Below, one piece after another: positions 22,347 through 29,878 of a DNA stretch of 34,714 nucleotides. Source of the DNA: an uncultured Eubacteriales bacterium (GTDB taxonomy: Bacteria; Bacillota; Clostridia; Oscillospirales; Oscillospiraceae); NCBI GenBank assembly GCA_905205195.1, contig CAJLCS010000014.1:1-34714 (forward strand), in the 5' to 3' direction. Under the pieces are notes generated by a model that did no database searches, was not told where the DNA came from, and was given only the letters and a program-made list of their open reading frames with translations. Position numbers and translations under genes: made by a program. How positions within the stretch are numbered: the first letter of the stretch is position 1; each line of letters starts with the position of its first letter.

Positions 22347-22898
22347 TCAAACCGTGACGGCAAGCTGTTCCAGACTGAATCCGGCCCGCCAGCGTTCACA
22401 GTAAAGATCGGTACATCTGGCAAAGGCCGCGAATCTGGCCCGCGCCAACTTTTCGTCACCATAGACCTTCCAGGTCCCGGTGAACTTCTGATCCGTGGCA
22501 TGGTGGTCGATGAACCCCTGCACATCCTCCGGCGGATAGCTGAGAAACAGTCCGATCTCGTGGGGAAATTCCTCGTTTTCCCGAATCCGCCGTACCAGCG
22601 TGCCGAGATACCGGCCGCAGCCGCCTTCCGGATATCCGGCCTGCCGCAGCAGGCCCGCCGCCCGACTGTCCGCCAGATCCCGTCGAAGCAGCGTCGGGCG
22701 GTACAGGTATAGCAGCACTCGTTTTGGAGAGCACCGCAGCGGCAAAAGCCACAGTCCTTTTGTCGTCAGACGCCGGTTCAGGTCCCGGACCTCCGCCAGC
22801 ATGGTTTCCCGGTTTTCATAGGGGCAGGTAAACAGGCTGCCCGTTTTGATGCCTGCCAGCGTCGGCGCGCACTGGCGCACCACCAGATCCTCCGGCAT
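22347..22898 (-). CDS. DUF3793 family protein
   Basis: The 183-residue protein contains CAPTLAGIKTGSLF at the start, LRCSPKRVLLYLYRP in the middle and HEIGLFLSYPPEDVQGFIDH near 115, which mark DUF3793. Its function is unknown. Homologues in Clostridia commonly sit beside flavodoxin and DUF2325, often near ferrous iron transport genes, which suggests a link to iron or redox balance (inference from known context). It starts 3 nt after the DUF2325 stop and ends 26 nt before the flavodoxin ATG. Conserved cysteines appear in CAPT, FTCPYE, LRCS, GGCGRYL and FARCTDLYCERW. Confidence 0.88.
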   Translation of the reverse strand: MPEDLVVRQCAPTLAGIKTGSLFTCPYENRETMLAEVRDLNRRLTTKGLWLLPLRCSPKRVLLYLYRPTLLRRDLADSRAAGLLRQAGYPEGGCGRYLGTLVRRIRENEEFPHEIGLFLSYPPEDVQGFIDHHATDQKFTGTWKVYGDEKLARARFAAFARCTDLYCERWRAGFSLEQLAVTV

Positions 22899-22901
22899 GG
22901 C

Positions 22902-23192
22902 TCAGTTGGCCTGGGGCGCGTGACGCTCCAGAATGTCCCGCAGGGCGGACAGGGAGCTGGTGTGGCATCGCTCGATGACGGTGGCACTGCCCTTCAGCTC
23001 GCACATGGCGCTCTGCACCATCTTGTGGGACATGGTCCCCGTAAAAAAGATCATCAGATCCGGACTGCCCAATTTATTTTTGAGGCCGCCGGTCGGTTTC
23101 GTAAAAACTTTGGCCTGACACCGATAGGACTGGCACAAATCCTTGTAGCGCCGCTCCATACACTCGTTGCCGCCCAGAATGACAACACTCAC
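22902..23192 (-). CDS. DUF2325 domain protein
   Basis: The 96-residue protein reads VVILGGNECMERRYKDLCQSYRC at the start, then AKVFTKPTGGLKNKLGSPDLMIFFTGTMSHKMV and CHTSSLSALRDIL, the DUF2325 pattern. The function is unproven. The GTG at 23192 is chosen because AAAGGAG lies 9 nt upstream; the frame is open further but reads through the upstream terminator. It is first in an operon with DUF3793 and flavodoxin. The neighbouring AraC gene (23288-24283) is co-oriented but separated by a strong terminator. TATCAT at 23230-23235 may be the -10 box, but I see no good -35. Confidence 0.87.
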   Translation of the reverse strand: MSVVILGGNECMERRYKDLCQSYRCQAKVFTKPTGGLKNKLGSPDLMIFFTGTMSHKMVQSAMCELKGSATVIERCHTSSLSALRDILERHAPQAN

Positions 23193-23238
23193 CGTCTGTC
23201 TCTCCTTTGCTTTGGTTTTGATGAGCCTATGATACCCG

Positions 23239-23281
23239 AAAAAAAGAGCCGCATCCGCTCCAAAGAGGGCGAATGCGGCTC
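23239..23281 (-). terminator. Intrinsic terminator of the AraC gene at 23288-24283
   Basis: GAGCCGCAT (minus strand 23281-23273) pairs with ATGCGGCTC (23254-23246). The interior CGCCC/GAGCG also pairs. A run of seven T (23245-23239) follows. Confidence 0.9.
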
Positions 23282-23287
23282 CAAATC

Positions 23288-24283
23288 TCAAGCCCGATCT
23301 GCCGGACCGGCGTCCGGGGCACAGCTGTCCCAGTCCAGGCCGTTGCGGTAGGCGTTGGGGGAAACGCCGATCACATCCCGGAAGGCTTTTGCAAATTTGC
23401 TGCCGTTGTCATAGCCGAACTGGCCCGCAATGTCCAGCACGGTCCGGTCGGTGGTCCGCAGCAGCCGGGCGGCGCCGTGCATCTTCTGGGCACGCTGGAA
23501 GGCCGCCGTGGACATGCCGTAGACGCCCCGGAAGCTGGCGGCAATCTGGGACACAGACACGCCGAACCGGTCCGCCAGCTCCGACACCGTGCAGCGGCTG
23601 TCCGTATTGGCAAGCAGGTACCGGCTCACCTCCTCCGCCAGCCGTACCTGGGTCCGGGTGTAGCTGGGCTGCCGGGCGCCTGCATCCACCGGGTAAGTGC
23701 TCAGAAACAGCAGCAGCTCCAGAATCTTCACCTTCAGATAGCCCTTGCGGATGTCCTCCGGCACGCTGTACAGCTCCGAGAACAAGTGGGCCACGCTCAC
23801 CGACGACCGGGCCACAAAATACGCGCCGCCGCCGCAGAATTTTTCCATCAGCGCCGCCGGGCGGACCTCCACGTCCTCCAGGAAGCAGGACAGACATCGG
23901 GGCGTCCGCTCCGGGTCAATGGACACCGTAATGCCGTGATAATGGCCGGTGGGAAAGCTGAGAGGCCGGGACGAATCGTCCCGGATCATGACGGACAGGT
24001 CCCCGGGAGCCAGAAACACATAGTCCTCCCCGTAGGGGTACTCGATCCGCCCCTCCAGGCAGTGGCTGATTTCCATCCGACCGGCGGCGGGACGGGCCGA
24101 ACATCGGCCTGCGTGGATGTCGTAATAGCCGATTTCAATGCCCGGGAACACCGGATACACCGTTACCACCGCTTCCCCGTCGGTATCGTCCAACCGGTAA
24201 ACGGCGTGATCCGCGTCCTGCTGCAAAACCGTCATGCCGCCGCCCGGACAGCATTCGCCGGGACAGCGCGCTGCAGAATTCAT
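23288..24283 (-). CDS. AraC family transcriptional regulator with cysteine-rich N-terminus
   Basis: The 331-residue protein has a sensor half (MEISHCLEGRIEY, YVFLAPGDLSVMIRDDSS). The C-terminal double helix-turn-helix has CTVSELADRFGVSVSQIAASFRGVYGMSTAAF and VLDIAGQFGYDNGSKFAKAFRDVIGVSPNAYR. AAAGGAGG lies 7 nt before the ATG. The first 16 residues hold a CPGECCPGGG cluster not normal for AraC sensors. It is upstream of the DUF2325-DUF3793-flavodoxin operon but has its own terminator. A GTTAG-6-CTAAC inverted repeat (24302-24317) just ahead of the gene may be its own operator. Regulators of this sensor type in Clostridia often control transporters, but no target is evident. Confidence 0.88.
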   Translation of the reverse strand: MNSAARCPGECCPGGGMTVLQQDADHAVYRLDDTDGEAVVTVYPVFPGIEIGYYDIHAGRCSARPAAGRMEISHCLEGRIEYPYGEDYVFLAPGDLSVMIRDDSSRPLSFPTGHYHGITVSIDPERTPRCLSCFLEDVEVRPAALMEKFCGGGAYFVARSSVSVAHLFSELYSVPEDIRKGYLKVKILELLLFLSTYPVDAGARQPSYTRTQVRLAEEVSRYLLANTDSRCTVSELADRFGVSVSQIAASFRGVYGMSTAAFQRAQKMHGAARLLRTTDRTVLDIAGQFGYDNGSKFAKAFRDVIGVSPNAYRNGLDWDSCAPDAGPADRA

Positions 24284-24301
24284 AAAAATGCCTCCTTTGC
24301 A

Positions 24302-24317
24302 GTTAGCATAAACTAAC
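24302..24317. promoter_or_regulatory. Inverted repeat upstream of the AraC gene, possible operator
   Basis: GTTAG (24302-24306) and CTAAC (24313-24317) are separated by 6 nt, immediately upstream of the AAAGGAGG site. Autoregulation is inferred from position only. Confidence 0.35.
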
Positions 24318-24329
24318 CGTTTGTCTCAT

Positions 24330-24357
24330 AAAAGGCCGCCGGCCCGGCGGCCTTTTT
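24330..24357. terminator. Terminator after the RibU-like gene
   Basis: GGCCGCC (24334-24340) pairs with GGCGGCC (24346-24352) around a 5-nt loop. It has TTTT on the minus-strand side (24333-24330) and TTTTT on the plus side. The minus-strand direction serves the ECF gene. Confidence 0.8.
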
Positions 24358-24389
24358 ATTGTAGTATGTTTTGCGCCGTTTGGCAACCC

Positions 24390-25109
24390 TCAGCGATGGA
24401 GGGCAAACAGCGGCCGTGCCACCCGCTTGTACAGCAGCAGCGTCAGCGCCGACACCAGAACGCCCTTCAGCAGATTCAGCGGCGCCACGCACAGCATGGC
24501 AAAGGTCCACACGTCCCGGACGCCGCCCCGGATGGCCGAGCCCATGGAAATGATCGTTTCCAGCGGCAGGCCGTAAAGCTGGGCAAACTTCGGCAGCAGA
24601 TACAGCGCATTGAAGGCCGACCCGAACAGCGTCATCACCAGCGTCCCCACGGCCAGGCCCACCACCGCGCTGCGGCGGTTTTTATGAAGATGGTAGAAAA
24701 ACACCGCCGGAAGCACCAGGGTGCAGCCCACCACGAAATTGGCGAAATCCCCCACAAAGGCCGTGCTGGTGCCCTTCAGCAGCAGCTTCAGCAGAATTTT
24801 CACGCCCTCGCAGGCCACCGTGGCGCTGGGTCCCAGGAAAAAGCCGCACAGCAGCACCGGGACCTCCGAAAAGTCCAGCTTATAGAACTCCGGCGCCAGA
24901 AAAACCAGCGGAAAATCCAGAATATGCAGCACCGCCGCAATGGCCGCGCAGATGCCCACCAGCGTAATCCGCCGGGCCGGAGTCACCGTCCGCTTTTCCG
25001 GCAGCAGCCGCTCCAACAGCCAGGCCAGCACCGCAATCACGGCGATGATGGCCAGACTCATGGCCACAAATCCGGCATTCTGGGCAAGATCCTTCCATAA
25101 TGTTTCCAT
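24390..25109 (-). CDS. ribU: ECF transporter S component, riboflavin-specific (RibU type)
   Basis: This is the substrate-binding membrane subunit of an energy-coupling-factor transporter for riboflavin. The 239 residues hold about six membrane helices. The motif run FPLVFLAPEFYKLDFSEVPVLLCGFFLGP is typical of RibU, as is KGTSTAFVGDFANFVVGC in the middle. The ATG at 25109 has GGAGG 9 nt upstream and lies just after the riboswitch terminator. An FMN riboswitch in its leader supports riboflavin as the substrate. It depends on EcfA/EcfT subunits encoded elsewhere. An extra N-terminal helix precedes the usual start of the family. Confidence 0.92.
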   Translation of the reverse strand: METLWKDLAQNAGFVAMSLAIIAVIAVLAWLLERLLPEKRTVTPARRITLVGICAAIAAVLHILDFPLVFLAPEFYKLDFSEVPVLLCGFFLGPSATVACEGVKILLKLLLKGTSTAFVGDFANFVVGCTLVLPAVFFYHLHKNRRSAVVGLAVGTLVMTLFGSAFNALYLLPKFAQLYGLPLETIISMGSAIRGGVRDVWTFAMLCVAPLNLLKGVLVSALTLLLYKRVARPLFALHR

Positions 25110-25124
25110 TTGTATGCACCTCCG

Positions 25125-25158
25125 AAAAAAATACGCCCTAAGCATAGACTTAGGGCGT
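25125..25158 (-). terminator. Riboswitch expression-platform terminator before ribU
   Basis: ACGCCCTAAG (minus strand 25158-25149) pairs with CTTAGGGCGT (25142-25133) around a 6-nt loop. A run of seven T follows, then the GGAGG of ribU. With FMN bound, transcription should stop here. Confidence 0.9.
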
Positions 25159-25183
25159 CGAAACGGCGGAAATGCAGCTGTTC

Positions 25184-25293
25184 GATCTTCTTTCATCCAG
25201 ACTCTACTGTCGGTATCGGAGTTGCACCGATTCAGCGCCGAAGCGCTCGCGGACTATACCGCCGGTCGGGAATTACACCCTGCCCTGAAGACC
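25184..25293 (-). ncRNA. FMN riboswitch (RFN element)
   Basis: On the minus strand the conserved RFN blocks are all present: AGGGCAGGGTGTAATTCCC, GACCGGCGGTATAGTCCGCG, then GAATCGGTGCAACTCCGATA, CCGACAGTAGAGTCTGGATG and the closing P1 strand GAAGA (pairing with TCTTC at the 5' end). It is followed by a terminator and ribU. Binding of FMN should lower riboflavin import. Confidence 0.96.
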
Positions 25294-25312
25294 ATGTATT
25301 CGGTTCTTTTTC

Positions 25313-25341
25313 AGCTTAGCACGATTGCGGCTTGTTGTCAA
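25313..25341 (-). promoter_or_regulatory. Promoter of the FMN riboswitch-ribU transcript
   Basis: On the minus strand TTGACA (25341-25336), a 17-nt spacer and TAAGCT (25318-25313). The start lies about 15 nt before the riboswitch P1 stem. Confidence 0.7.
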
Positions 25342-25362
25342 GGGGTATTTTTTGTGCTACAA

Positions 25363-25872
25363 TCAGGTGGTAGGCGGCACGGTCTCCGGCGCGGTGGTTT
25401 CCGTCTCCGGCGTCTTTTCCGCCATCCGGAAGCCCCGGACGGCCCCCTTGGCCGCCGTGTCCGTGATGTCGCCGCCGATAACCTGATTTTTGTAAATCAG
25501 CAGCGTGGCGTACACCGGCTCCGTGGCGCCGGGATAATTGGTGATCTCGTACACATAGCGCATCACGCTTTTCCCGGCATAGGGCGCCAGATCGTAGCCC
25601 TGGCTTTTTTGCAGCTGATTGTAGCGGTCAAAGACCTCGGTGGTCTCCTTGGGAATCCGCACCAGGCCGGACTCCTTGGGCGTCGCTGCCGCTTCCCAGC
25701 CGAAATCCCGGAGGAAGCGGACGCGGTCCTCGTTTCCGGCCACGGACACGGACGCCGTCTGTTCGGTTTTTTCGCCGCCCAGCAGCAGAACCATGGCGGC
25801 CGCCAGAATCAGAACCGCAGCCAGAATCAGGATCATCTTTTTCTTGTCAACCTTCGCGGTCATTACAAACAT
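25363..25872 (-). CDS. Membrane-anchored DUF4830-type protein
   Basis: The 169-residue protein has one N-terminal membrane segment (KKKMILILAAVLILAAAMVLLL, about residues 10-31). An extracytoplasmic domain follows with FLRDFGWEAA, IPKETTEVFDRYNQLQKSQGYDL, VYEITNYPG and VIGGDITD, which match DUF4830. A Thr/Glu/Pro-rich tail ends it. Function unknown. Three ATGs in a row (25878, 25875, 25872) occur; 25872 is best spaced (7 nt) from GGAGG. It is divergent from the pseudouridine synthase gene. Confidence 0.75.
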   Translation of the reverse strand: MFVMTAKVDKKKMILILAAVLILAAAMVLLLGGEKTEQTASVSVAGNEDRVRFLRDFGWEAAATPKESGLVRIPKETTEVFDRYNQLQKSQGYDLAPYAGKSVMRYVYEITNYPGATEPVYATLLIYKNQVIGGDITDTAAKGAVRGFRMAEKTPETETTAPETVPPTT

Positions 25873-25942
25873 CATCATCCCTCCCGCACGAATGTCGCAC
25901 TACACCCTATTCGTCCGGTCGGCGGGATAGAACGGAGGCACT

Positions 25943-26665
25943 ATGCAGCGTTTGGATAAATTTCTCAGCGACAGCGGCGCCGGTACCCGCAGTCAGGTCC
26001 GGCTCCTGCTCAAGGCGGGCCGGGTCACGGTGGACGGCGTTCCCTGTCGGGACGGCAGTCTGAAAATCGATCCGACCACCCGGATCTGTCTGGACGGCGT
26101 GGCGCTGGGCGGACGGCAGCGGACGGTGGTCATGCTCAACAAGCCCGCCGGTTACGTCACCGCCACGGAGGACAGCGGCCCCACCGTCATGGATCTGCTG
26201 CCGGCGGAAATGCGCCATCTGGGCCTGAAGCCTGTGGGACGGCTGGACAAGCAGACCGAGGGCCTGCTGCTGCTGACCAACGACGGCGACCTGCTGCACC
26301 GGCTGATTTCCCCCAAAAAGGAGGTGCCGAAGGTCTACTACGCCCGCCACGATGGCACCGCCGATGCCGAAGACTGCGCGGCCTTTGCCGCCGGGCTGAC
26401 GCTGGGCGACGGAACGGTGTGCCGCCCGGCGACCCTTCGGCCTCTGGGGCCGGGGGAAAGTCTGGTCACCGTCTGCGAGGGAAAATACCATCAGGTCCGC
26501 CGCATGATGGCCGCCCGGGGGATGCCGGTTTCCTATCTGGAGCGGCGGCAGGAGGGTGTTCTCACCCTCGACGGCCTGCCCCGGGGGCAGGTCCGGCTGC
26601 TGACCGGGGCGGAAATGGATGCGCTGGATGAAGGCGCTTCCGGTCATTTTGCCGTAACGGGATGA
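25943..26665 (+). CDS. rsuA: Pseudouridine synthase, RsuA/RluB family
   Basis: It isomerises a uridine of ribosomal RNA to pseudouridine; the RsuA branch acts on 16S U516. The 240 residues start with an S4 RNA-binding domain (LDKFLSDSGAGTRSQVRLLLKAGRVTVDG, ~1-45). The catalytic domain holds GRLDKQTEGLLLLTNDG with the nucleophilic Asp102, and later KYHQVRRMMAARG. GGAGG lies shortly before the ATG. The gene is single, with 64 nt to the divergent DUF4830 gene. The choice between 16S and 23S target is based on overall form only. Confidence 0.88.
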   Translation: MQRLDKFLSDSGAGTRSQVRLLLKAGRVTVDGVPCRDGSLKIDPTTRICLDGVALGGRQRTVVMLNKPAGYVTATEDSGPTVMDLLPAEMRHLGLKPVGRLDKQTEGLLLLTNDGDLLHRLISPKKEVPKVYYARHDGTADAEDCAAFAAGLTLGDGTVCRPATLRPLGPGESLVTVCEGKYHQVRRMMAARGMPVSYLERRQEGVLTLDGLPRGQVRLLTGAEMDALDEGASGHFAVTG

Positions 26666-26748
26666 TGCAAATCTGTTCAATTCGGCAAGAATCTGGGAAC
26701 ATTGACCAAAAATCAACGGACATTTTGCAATAAAACGTCAAAAGGCAC

Positions 26749-26777
26749 TTGCAAATTGTGCAAAAGGCGTGTATAAT
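26749..26777 (+). promoter_or_regulatory. Promoter of the PucR-type regulator gene
   Basis: TTGCAA (26749-26754), a 17-nt spacer and TATAAT (26772-26777). The gene starts about 50 nt downstream behind AAGGAGG. The stretch 26666-26748 shows nothing else. Confidence 0.85.
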
Positions 26778-26833
26778 ACCAAATAGATTTTGTGGAATAC
26801 GCTTTTATGCAAGTTTCTAAGGAGGCCTGAAAA

Positions 26834-27922
26834 ATGTCCAACAGTATTTTTCAAAGCGTCATGATGCAGCTGAAAGCCGCCGTAGACCGTACCATCGGGA
26901 TTCTGGATAACGAAGGCTGCGTCATTTCCTGCACCGATGTTGCCCTGCTGGGCGACCGTTGGCCGGATGCCGCGCTGAAGGCCAGTGCCGCCGGTGAAGA
27001 GATGTTCACCGCCGACCAGTACACCTTCAAAGCCATCGTCGGCAGCTCCAACTTCTTTGAATATGCGGTTTTCTGCGGCGGCGAGGACGAGCTGGCCAAA
27101 ACCTACTGCTCCCTTGCCTACGTCGCGCTGTACGACGCCAAGATTTTCTACGAGGAAAAGCACGACCGGGGCACCTTCGTCAAGAACATCATCATGGACA
27201 ACATTCTCCCCGGCGACATCTATATGCGGGCCAAGGAGCTGCATTTCGCCACGGAAGCCCCCCGGGCCGTGTTCCTGGTCCGTCAGGTGGGCCACAGCGA
27301 AGTCACCGCCGTGGATTTTCTGGCCGGTCTTTTCCCCGACAAGATGCAGGATTTCGTGCTGAGCATCAATGAAAGCGATATTGCCATCGTCAAGCAGATC
27401 AACGAGAACACCACCAGCGCCGACCTTCAGAAAATTGCCCAGGGCGTGGAGGACACCCTCAAGCGGGAGCTGTCCATTAAAACCGTCATCGGCATCGGCA
27501 CCGTGGCCGAGCATCTGCGGGAGCTGGCCGACGCCTACAAGGAGGCCCAGACCGCCATTGACGTGGGCAAGGTGTTCGACACCGAGAAAACCATCATTAC
27601 CTACGAGAATCTGGGCATCGGCCGTCTGATCTATCAGCTGCCGACCACACTGTGCGAGATCTTCCTGTCCGAAATCTTCAAGAAGAACTCCATCGATTCG
27701 CTGGATCCGGAAACGCTCTTCACCATCAACAAGTTCTTCGAGAACAACCTGAACGTGTCCGAAACCTCCCGGAAGCTCTTCGTCCACCGCAACACGCTGG
27801 TGTACCGGCTGGAGAAAATCAAGAAGCTCACCGGCCTGGACCTGCGGCAGTTTGACCATGCCATCGTCTTCAAGGTGGCGCTGATGGTCCGCAAGTATCT
27901 GGCCTCCCGGGAAATCCGGTAA
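26834..27922 (+). CDS. PucR/CdaR-type helix-turn-helix regulator
   Basis: The 362-residue protein ends with the HTH_30 domain seen in PucR/CdaR regulators: FFENNLNVSETSRKLFVHRNTLVYRLEKIKKLTGLDLRQFDHAIVFKVALMV (residues ~300-350). The middle carries a GGDEF-like fold segment (TVIGIGTVAEHLRELADAYKEAQTAIDVGK). The N-terminal part may sense a ligand. AAGGAGG lies 8 nt before the ATG. The gene precedes ftsE, as in other Clostridia, but a terminator and the structured intergenic element separate them. Targets are unknown. Confidence 0.87.
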   Translation: MSNSIFQSVMMQLKAAVDRTIGILDNEGCVISCTDVALLGDRWPDAALKASAAGEEMFTADQYTFKAIVGSSNFFEYAVFCGGEDELAKTYCSLAYVALYDAKIFYEEKHDRGTFVKNIIMDNILPGDIYMRAKELHFATEAPRAVFLVRQVGHSEVTAVDFLAGLFPDKMQDFVLSINESDIAIVKQINENTTSADLQKIAQGVEDTLKRELSIKTVIGIGTVAEHLRELADAYKEAQTAIDVGKVFDTEKTIITYENLGIGRLIYQLPTTLCEIFLSEIFKKNSIDSLDPETLFTINKFFENNLNVSETSRKLFVHRNTLVYRLEKIKKLTGLDLRQFDHAIVFKVALMVRKYLASREIR

Positions 27923-27930
27923 AATCTCCT

Positions 27931-28190
27931 TCTCAGCGCCGCACGGCATCGTGCGGCGCTGAGCGTGTCAAAAAAGCATCGCAGAGTTCACCGCCCGCAG
28001 GCGGTGAATCAAGTTGGATTATTTTCTTCGGCGGCGTGTACGTCGAAGAAAATACATCTCAGGCTGCAAGTGTGCAAATCGTCCGCCGTTGGCGGACGAT
28101 GCGTGCACGCGGCAGGCTGCAATCCTTTTGTCGGAAAAGCCCGAAGGGGTTTTCCGACAGTCTAAGCGCCGCACGGCATCGTGCGGCGCT
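27931..28190. repeat. Structured intergenic element bounded by a 30-nt direct repeat
   Basis: A 30-nt unit occurs at 27931-27960 and 28161-28190 with one mismatch, exactly 230 nt apart. Each copy is itself a hairpin (arms AGCGCCGCAC/GTGCGGCGCT). Between them are further perfect stems: TTCACCGCC/GGCGGTGAA (27987-28008), ATTTTCTTCG/CGAAGAAAAT (28021-28053), CGTCCGCC/GGCGGACG inside GTGTGCA/TGCACGC, and TGTCGGAAAA/TTTTCCGACA (28129-28159). CAGGCTGCAA also occurs twice. No convincing reading frame is present. Two readings fit: insertion of a repeat element into a terminator with duplication of the target, or a structured RNA in the 3' untranslated region of the regulator gene. Confidence 0.6.
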
Positions 28191-28195
28191 TTTTC
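28164..28195 (+). terminator. Terminator of the PucR-type regulator transcript
   Basis: The second copy of the hairpin (AAGCGCCGCAC at 28164-28174 with GTGCGGCGCTT at 28181-28191) is followed by a T-run (28190-28194). The first copy at 27932-27963 has a longer stem (13 bp) but no T-run. Confidence 0.8.
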
Positions 28196-28240
28196 GGGTG
28201 ATTCGGAGGCAGGATTGTGCTCTTTTTTTATGGTTAACGA

Positions 28241-28269
28241 TTGACACCCGTTTTACAATGTGTTACAAT
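28241..28269 (+). promoter_or_regulatory. Promoter of ftsEX
   Basis: TTGACA (28241-28246), a 17-nt spacer and TACAAT (28264-28269). It lies 29 nt before the ftsE ATG. Confidence 0.85.
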
Positions 28270-28298
28270 TTGGTTACACTATGTTTGGAGCTATGGCT

Positions 28299-28988
28299 AT
28301 GATTGAATTTACCGATGTTGTGAAGTCCTATTCCGTCGGAACCCAGGCCCTGAAGGGCGTCACGTTCCAGATTGAAGACGGCGAATTTGTTTTTCTGGTC
28401 GGTCCCTCCGGGTCCGGCAAATCGACCATTATCAAGCTGATTACCGGTGAGCTGAAGCCCACCTCCGGCAGCGTTCATGTCAACGGTTACTCGCTGGAAC
28501 GGATCCGTAAGCGGGAGGTACCCTTTCTGCGGCGCACCGTTGGCGTAGTGTTTCAGGATTTCCGTCTGATCGCCACCAAAACCGTTTACGAAAACGTGGC
28601 CTTTGCCATGCGGGTCGTCGGTGCCAAGGAGCCGGAGATCCGGGATCGGGTACCCTATGTGCTGGAGCTGGTCGGACTGGAAACCAAGAGCCGCCGCCAC
28701 CCCGGCGAGCTGTCCGGCGGTGAACAGCAGCGTCTGGCCATTGCCCGGGCGCTGGTGAACAATCCCTCCACCATCATCGCCGACGAGCCGACCGGCAACC
28801 TGGATCCGGCCCGTTCGCTGGAAATCATGAGTCTGCTGCAGGAGATCAATAATCTGGGCACCACCATTCTGGTCGTGACCCACGAGAAGGATCTGGTGGA
28901 ACTGTTTGGCAAACGCGTCATCGCCATTGACGACGGTCTGGTCATCGGCGACGGAATGGATGGGTATTATCACTATGAAAATCAATAA
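28299..28988 (+). CDS. ftsE: Cell division ATP-binding protein FtsE
   Basis: This ABC ATPase drives the FtsEX complex, which controls peptidoglycan hydrolases at the division site or along the wall. The 229 residues include Walker A GPSGSGKSTI (about 33-42), the signature LSGGEQQRLAIARAL and Walker B IIADEPTGNLD. The length is that of FtsE. ATG 28299 is chosen because GGAG lies 8 nt upstream and the product then begins MIEFTDVVKSY as in homologues. It overlaps ftsX by 14 nt. Confidence 0.95.
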   Translation: MIEFTDVVKSYSVGTQALKGVTFQIEDGEFVFLVGPSGSGKSTIIKLITGELKPTSGSVHVNGYSLERIRKREVPFLRRTVGVVFQDFRLIATKTVYENVAFAMRVVGAKEPEIRDRVPYVLELVGLETKSRRHPGELSGGEQQRLAIARALVNNPSTIIADEPTGNLDPARSLEIMSLLQEINNLGTTILVVTHEKDLVELFGKRVIAIDDGLVIGDGMDGYYHYENQ

Positions 28989-29865
28989 TTTCGGCTATCT
29001 GATGAAGGAAGGCATCCGCGGCATCTTCCTGCACGGCTTTATGTCCTTCGCCGCGGTCTGCGTTACGGTGGCCTGCCTGCTGATTATCGGCAGCTTTTCC
29101 AGCCTGCTGTACAACGTCAACATTCTGGTGCAGGAGCTGAACAAAACCAACGAGATTCTGGTCTATGTGGACAGCGACCTGTCCGACGCCGAGGCCAAGA
29201 GCATCGGCACCAAGATCAACCAGATTCCCAACGTGCTCCAGTCCAACTTCGTCAGCCGTCAGGAAGCATTGCAGGAATTTCTGAACGAGCATAAGGACGA
29301 AAGCGGCGCTTATGACGGCGTGAACGCCGAGGATCTGCGCCACCGGTTTGTGGTCACGCTGGAGGACAACCAGCTGATGCAGCAAACCGTCAAGGATATC
29401 GAAAACATTCCCGGCGTTGCCAAAATCAGCGCCTCTTATGAGCTGGCCGAGGGCTTCACCACCCTGCAGAAGGTGCTGCACATCGCTTCCATTGCCATCA
29501 TTGCCGTGCTGCTGGTGGTCAGCCTGTTGATTATCTCCAACACCGTCAAGCTGGCCATGTACGACCGGCGAGACGAAATCGCCATCATGAAAATGGTGGG
29601 CGCCACCAACGGCTTTATCCGGCTGCCCTTTGTCGTTGAGGGCTTCACCCTCGGAATGCTGGGTGCCGCCGTCGCCTTCCTGCTGGAGTGGGCCATGTAC
29701 GACGGTCTGGTGGCCAAGATTGCCTCGGTGGACTCGCTGCGGCTGTTTGATTTCGTTCCCTTTACGCGGCTTCTGGCCCCCATGATTCTGACCTTCGCCG
29801 CCGCCGGCCTGTTCGTCGGCATTGTGGGCAGCTGGACCTCGATCCGCAAGTTTATGGATGTCTGA
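28975..29865 (+). CDS. ftsX: Cell division permease FtsX
   Basis: This is the membrane partner of FtsE. The 296 residues have one N-terminal membrane helix (~20-45), a ~130-residue extracellular loop (VYVDSDLSDAEAKSI, NVLQSNFVSRQEALQEF) and three C-terminal helices. The cytoplasmic-side motif YDRRDEIAIMKMVGATNGFIRLPFVVEG is typical of the FtsX/MacB fold. The start is inside ftsE, which suggests coupled translation. The extracellular loop probably binds the coiled coil of the next gene product. Confidence 0.95.
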   Translation: MKINNFGYLMKEGIRGIFLHGFMSFAAVCVTVACLLIIGSFSSLLYNVNILVQELNKTNEILVYVDSDLSDAEAKSIGTKINQIPNVLQSNFVSRQEALQEFLNEHKDESGAYDGVNAEDLRHRFVVTLEDNQLMQQTVKDIENIPGVAKISASYELAEGFTTLQKVLHIASIAIIAVLLVVSLLIISNTVKLAMYDRRDEIAIMKMVGATNGFIRLPFVVEGFTLGMLGAAVAFLLEWAMYDGLVAKIASVDSLRLFDFVPFTRLLAPMILTFAAAGLFVGIVGSWTSIRKFMDV

Positions 29866-29878
29866 AAGGAGTAGTTCC

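Noticed and set aside
26834..28988. Cotranscription of the PucR-type regulator with ftsE
   Set aside because: A hairpin with a T-run at 28164-28195 and a near-consensus promoter at 28241-28269 separate them.
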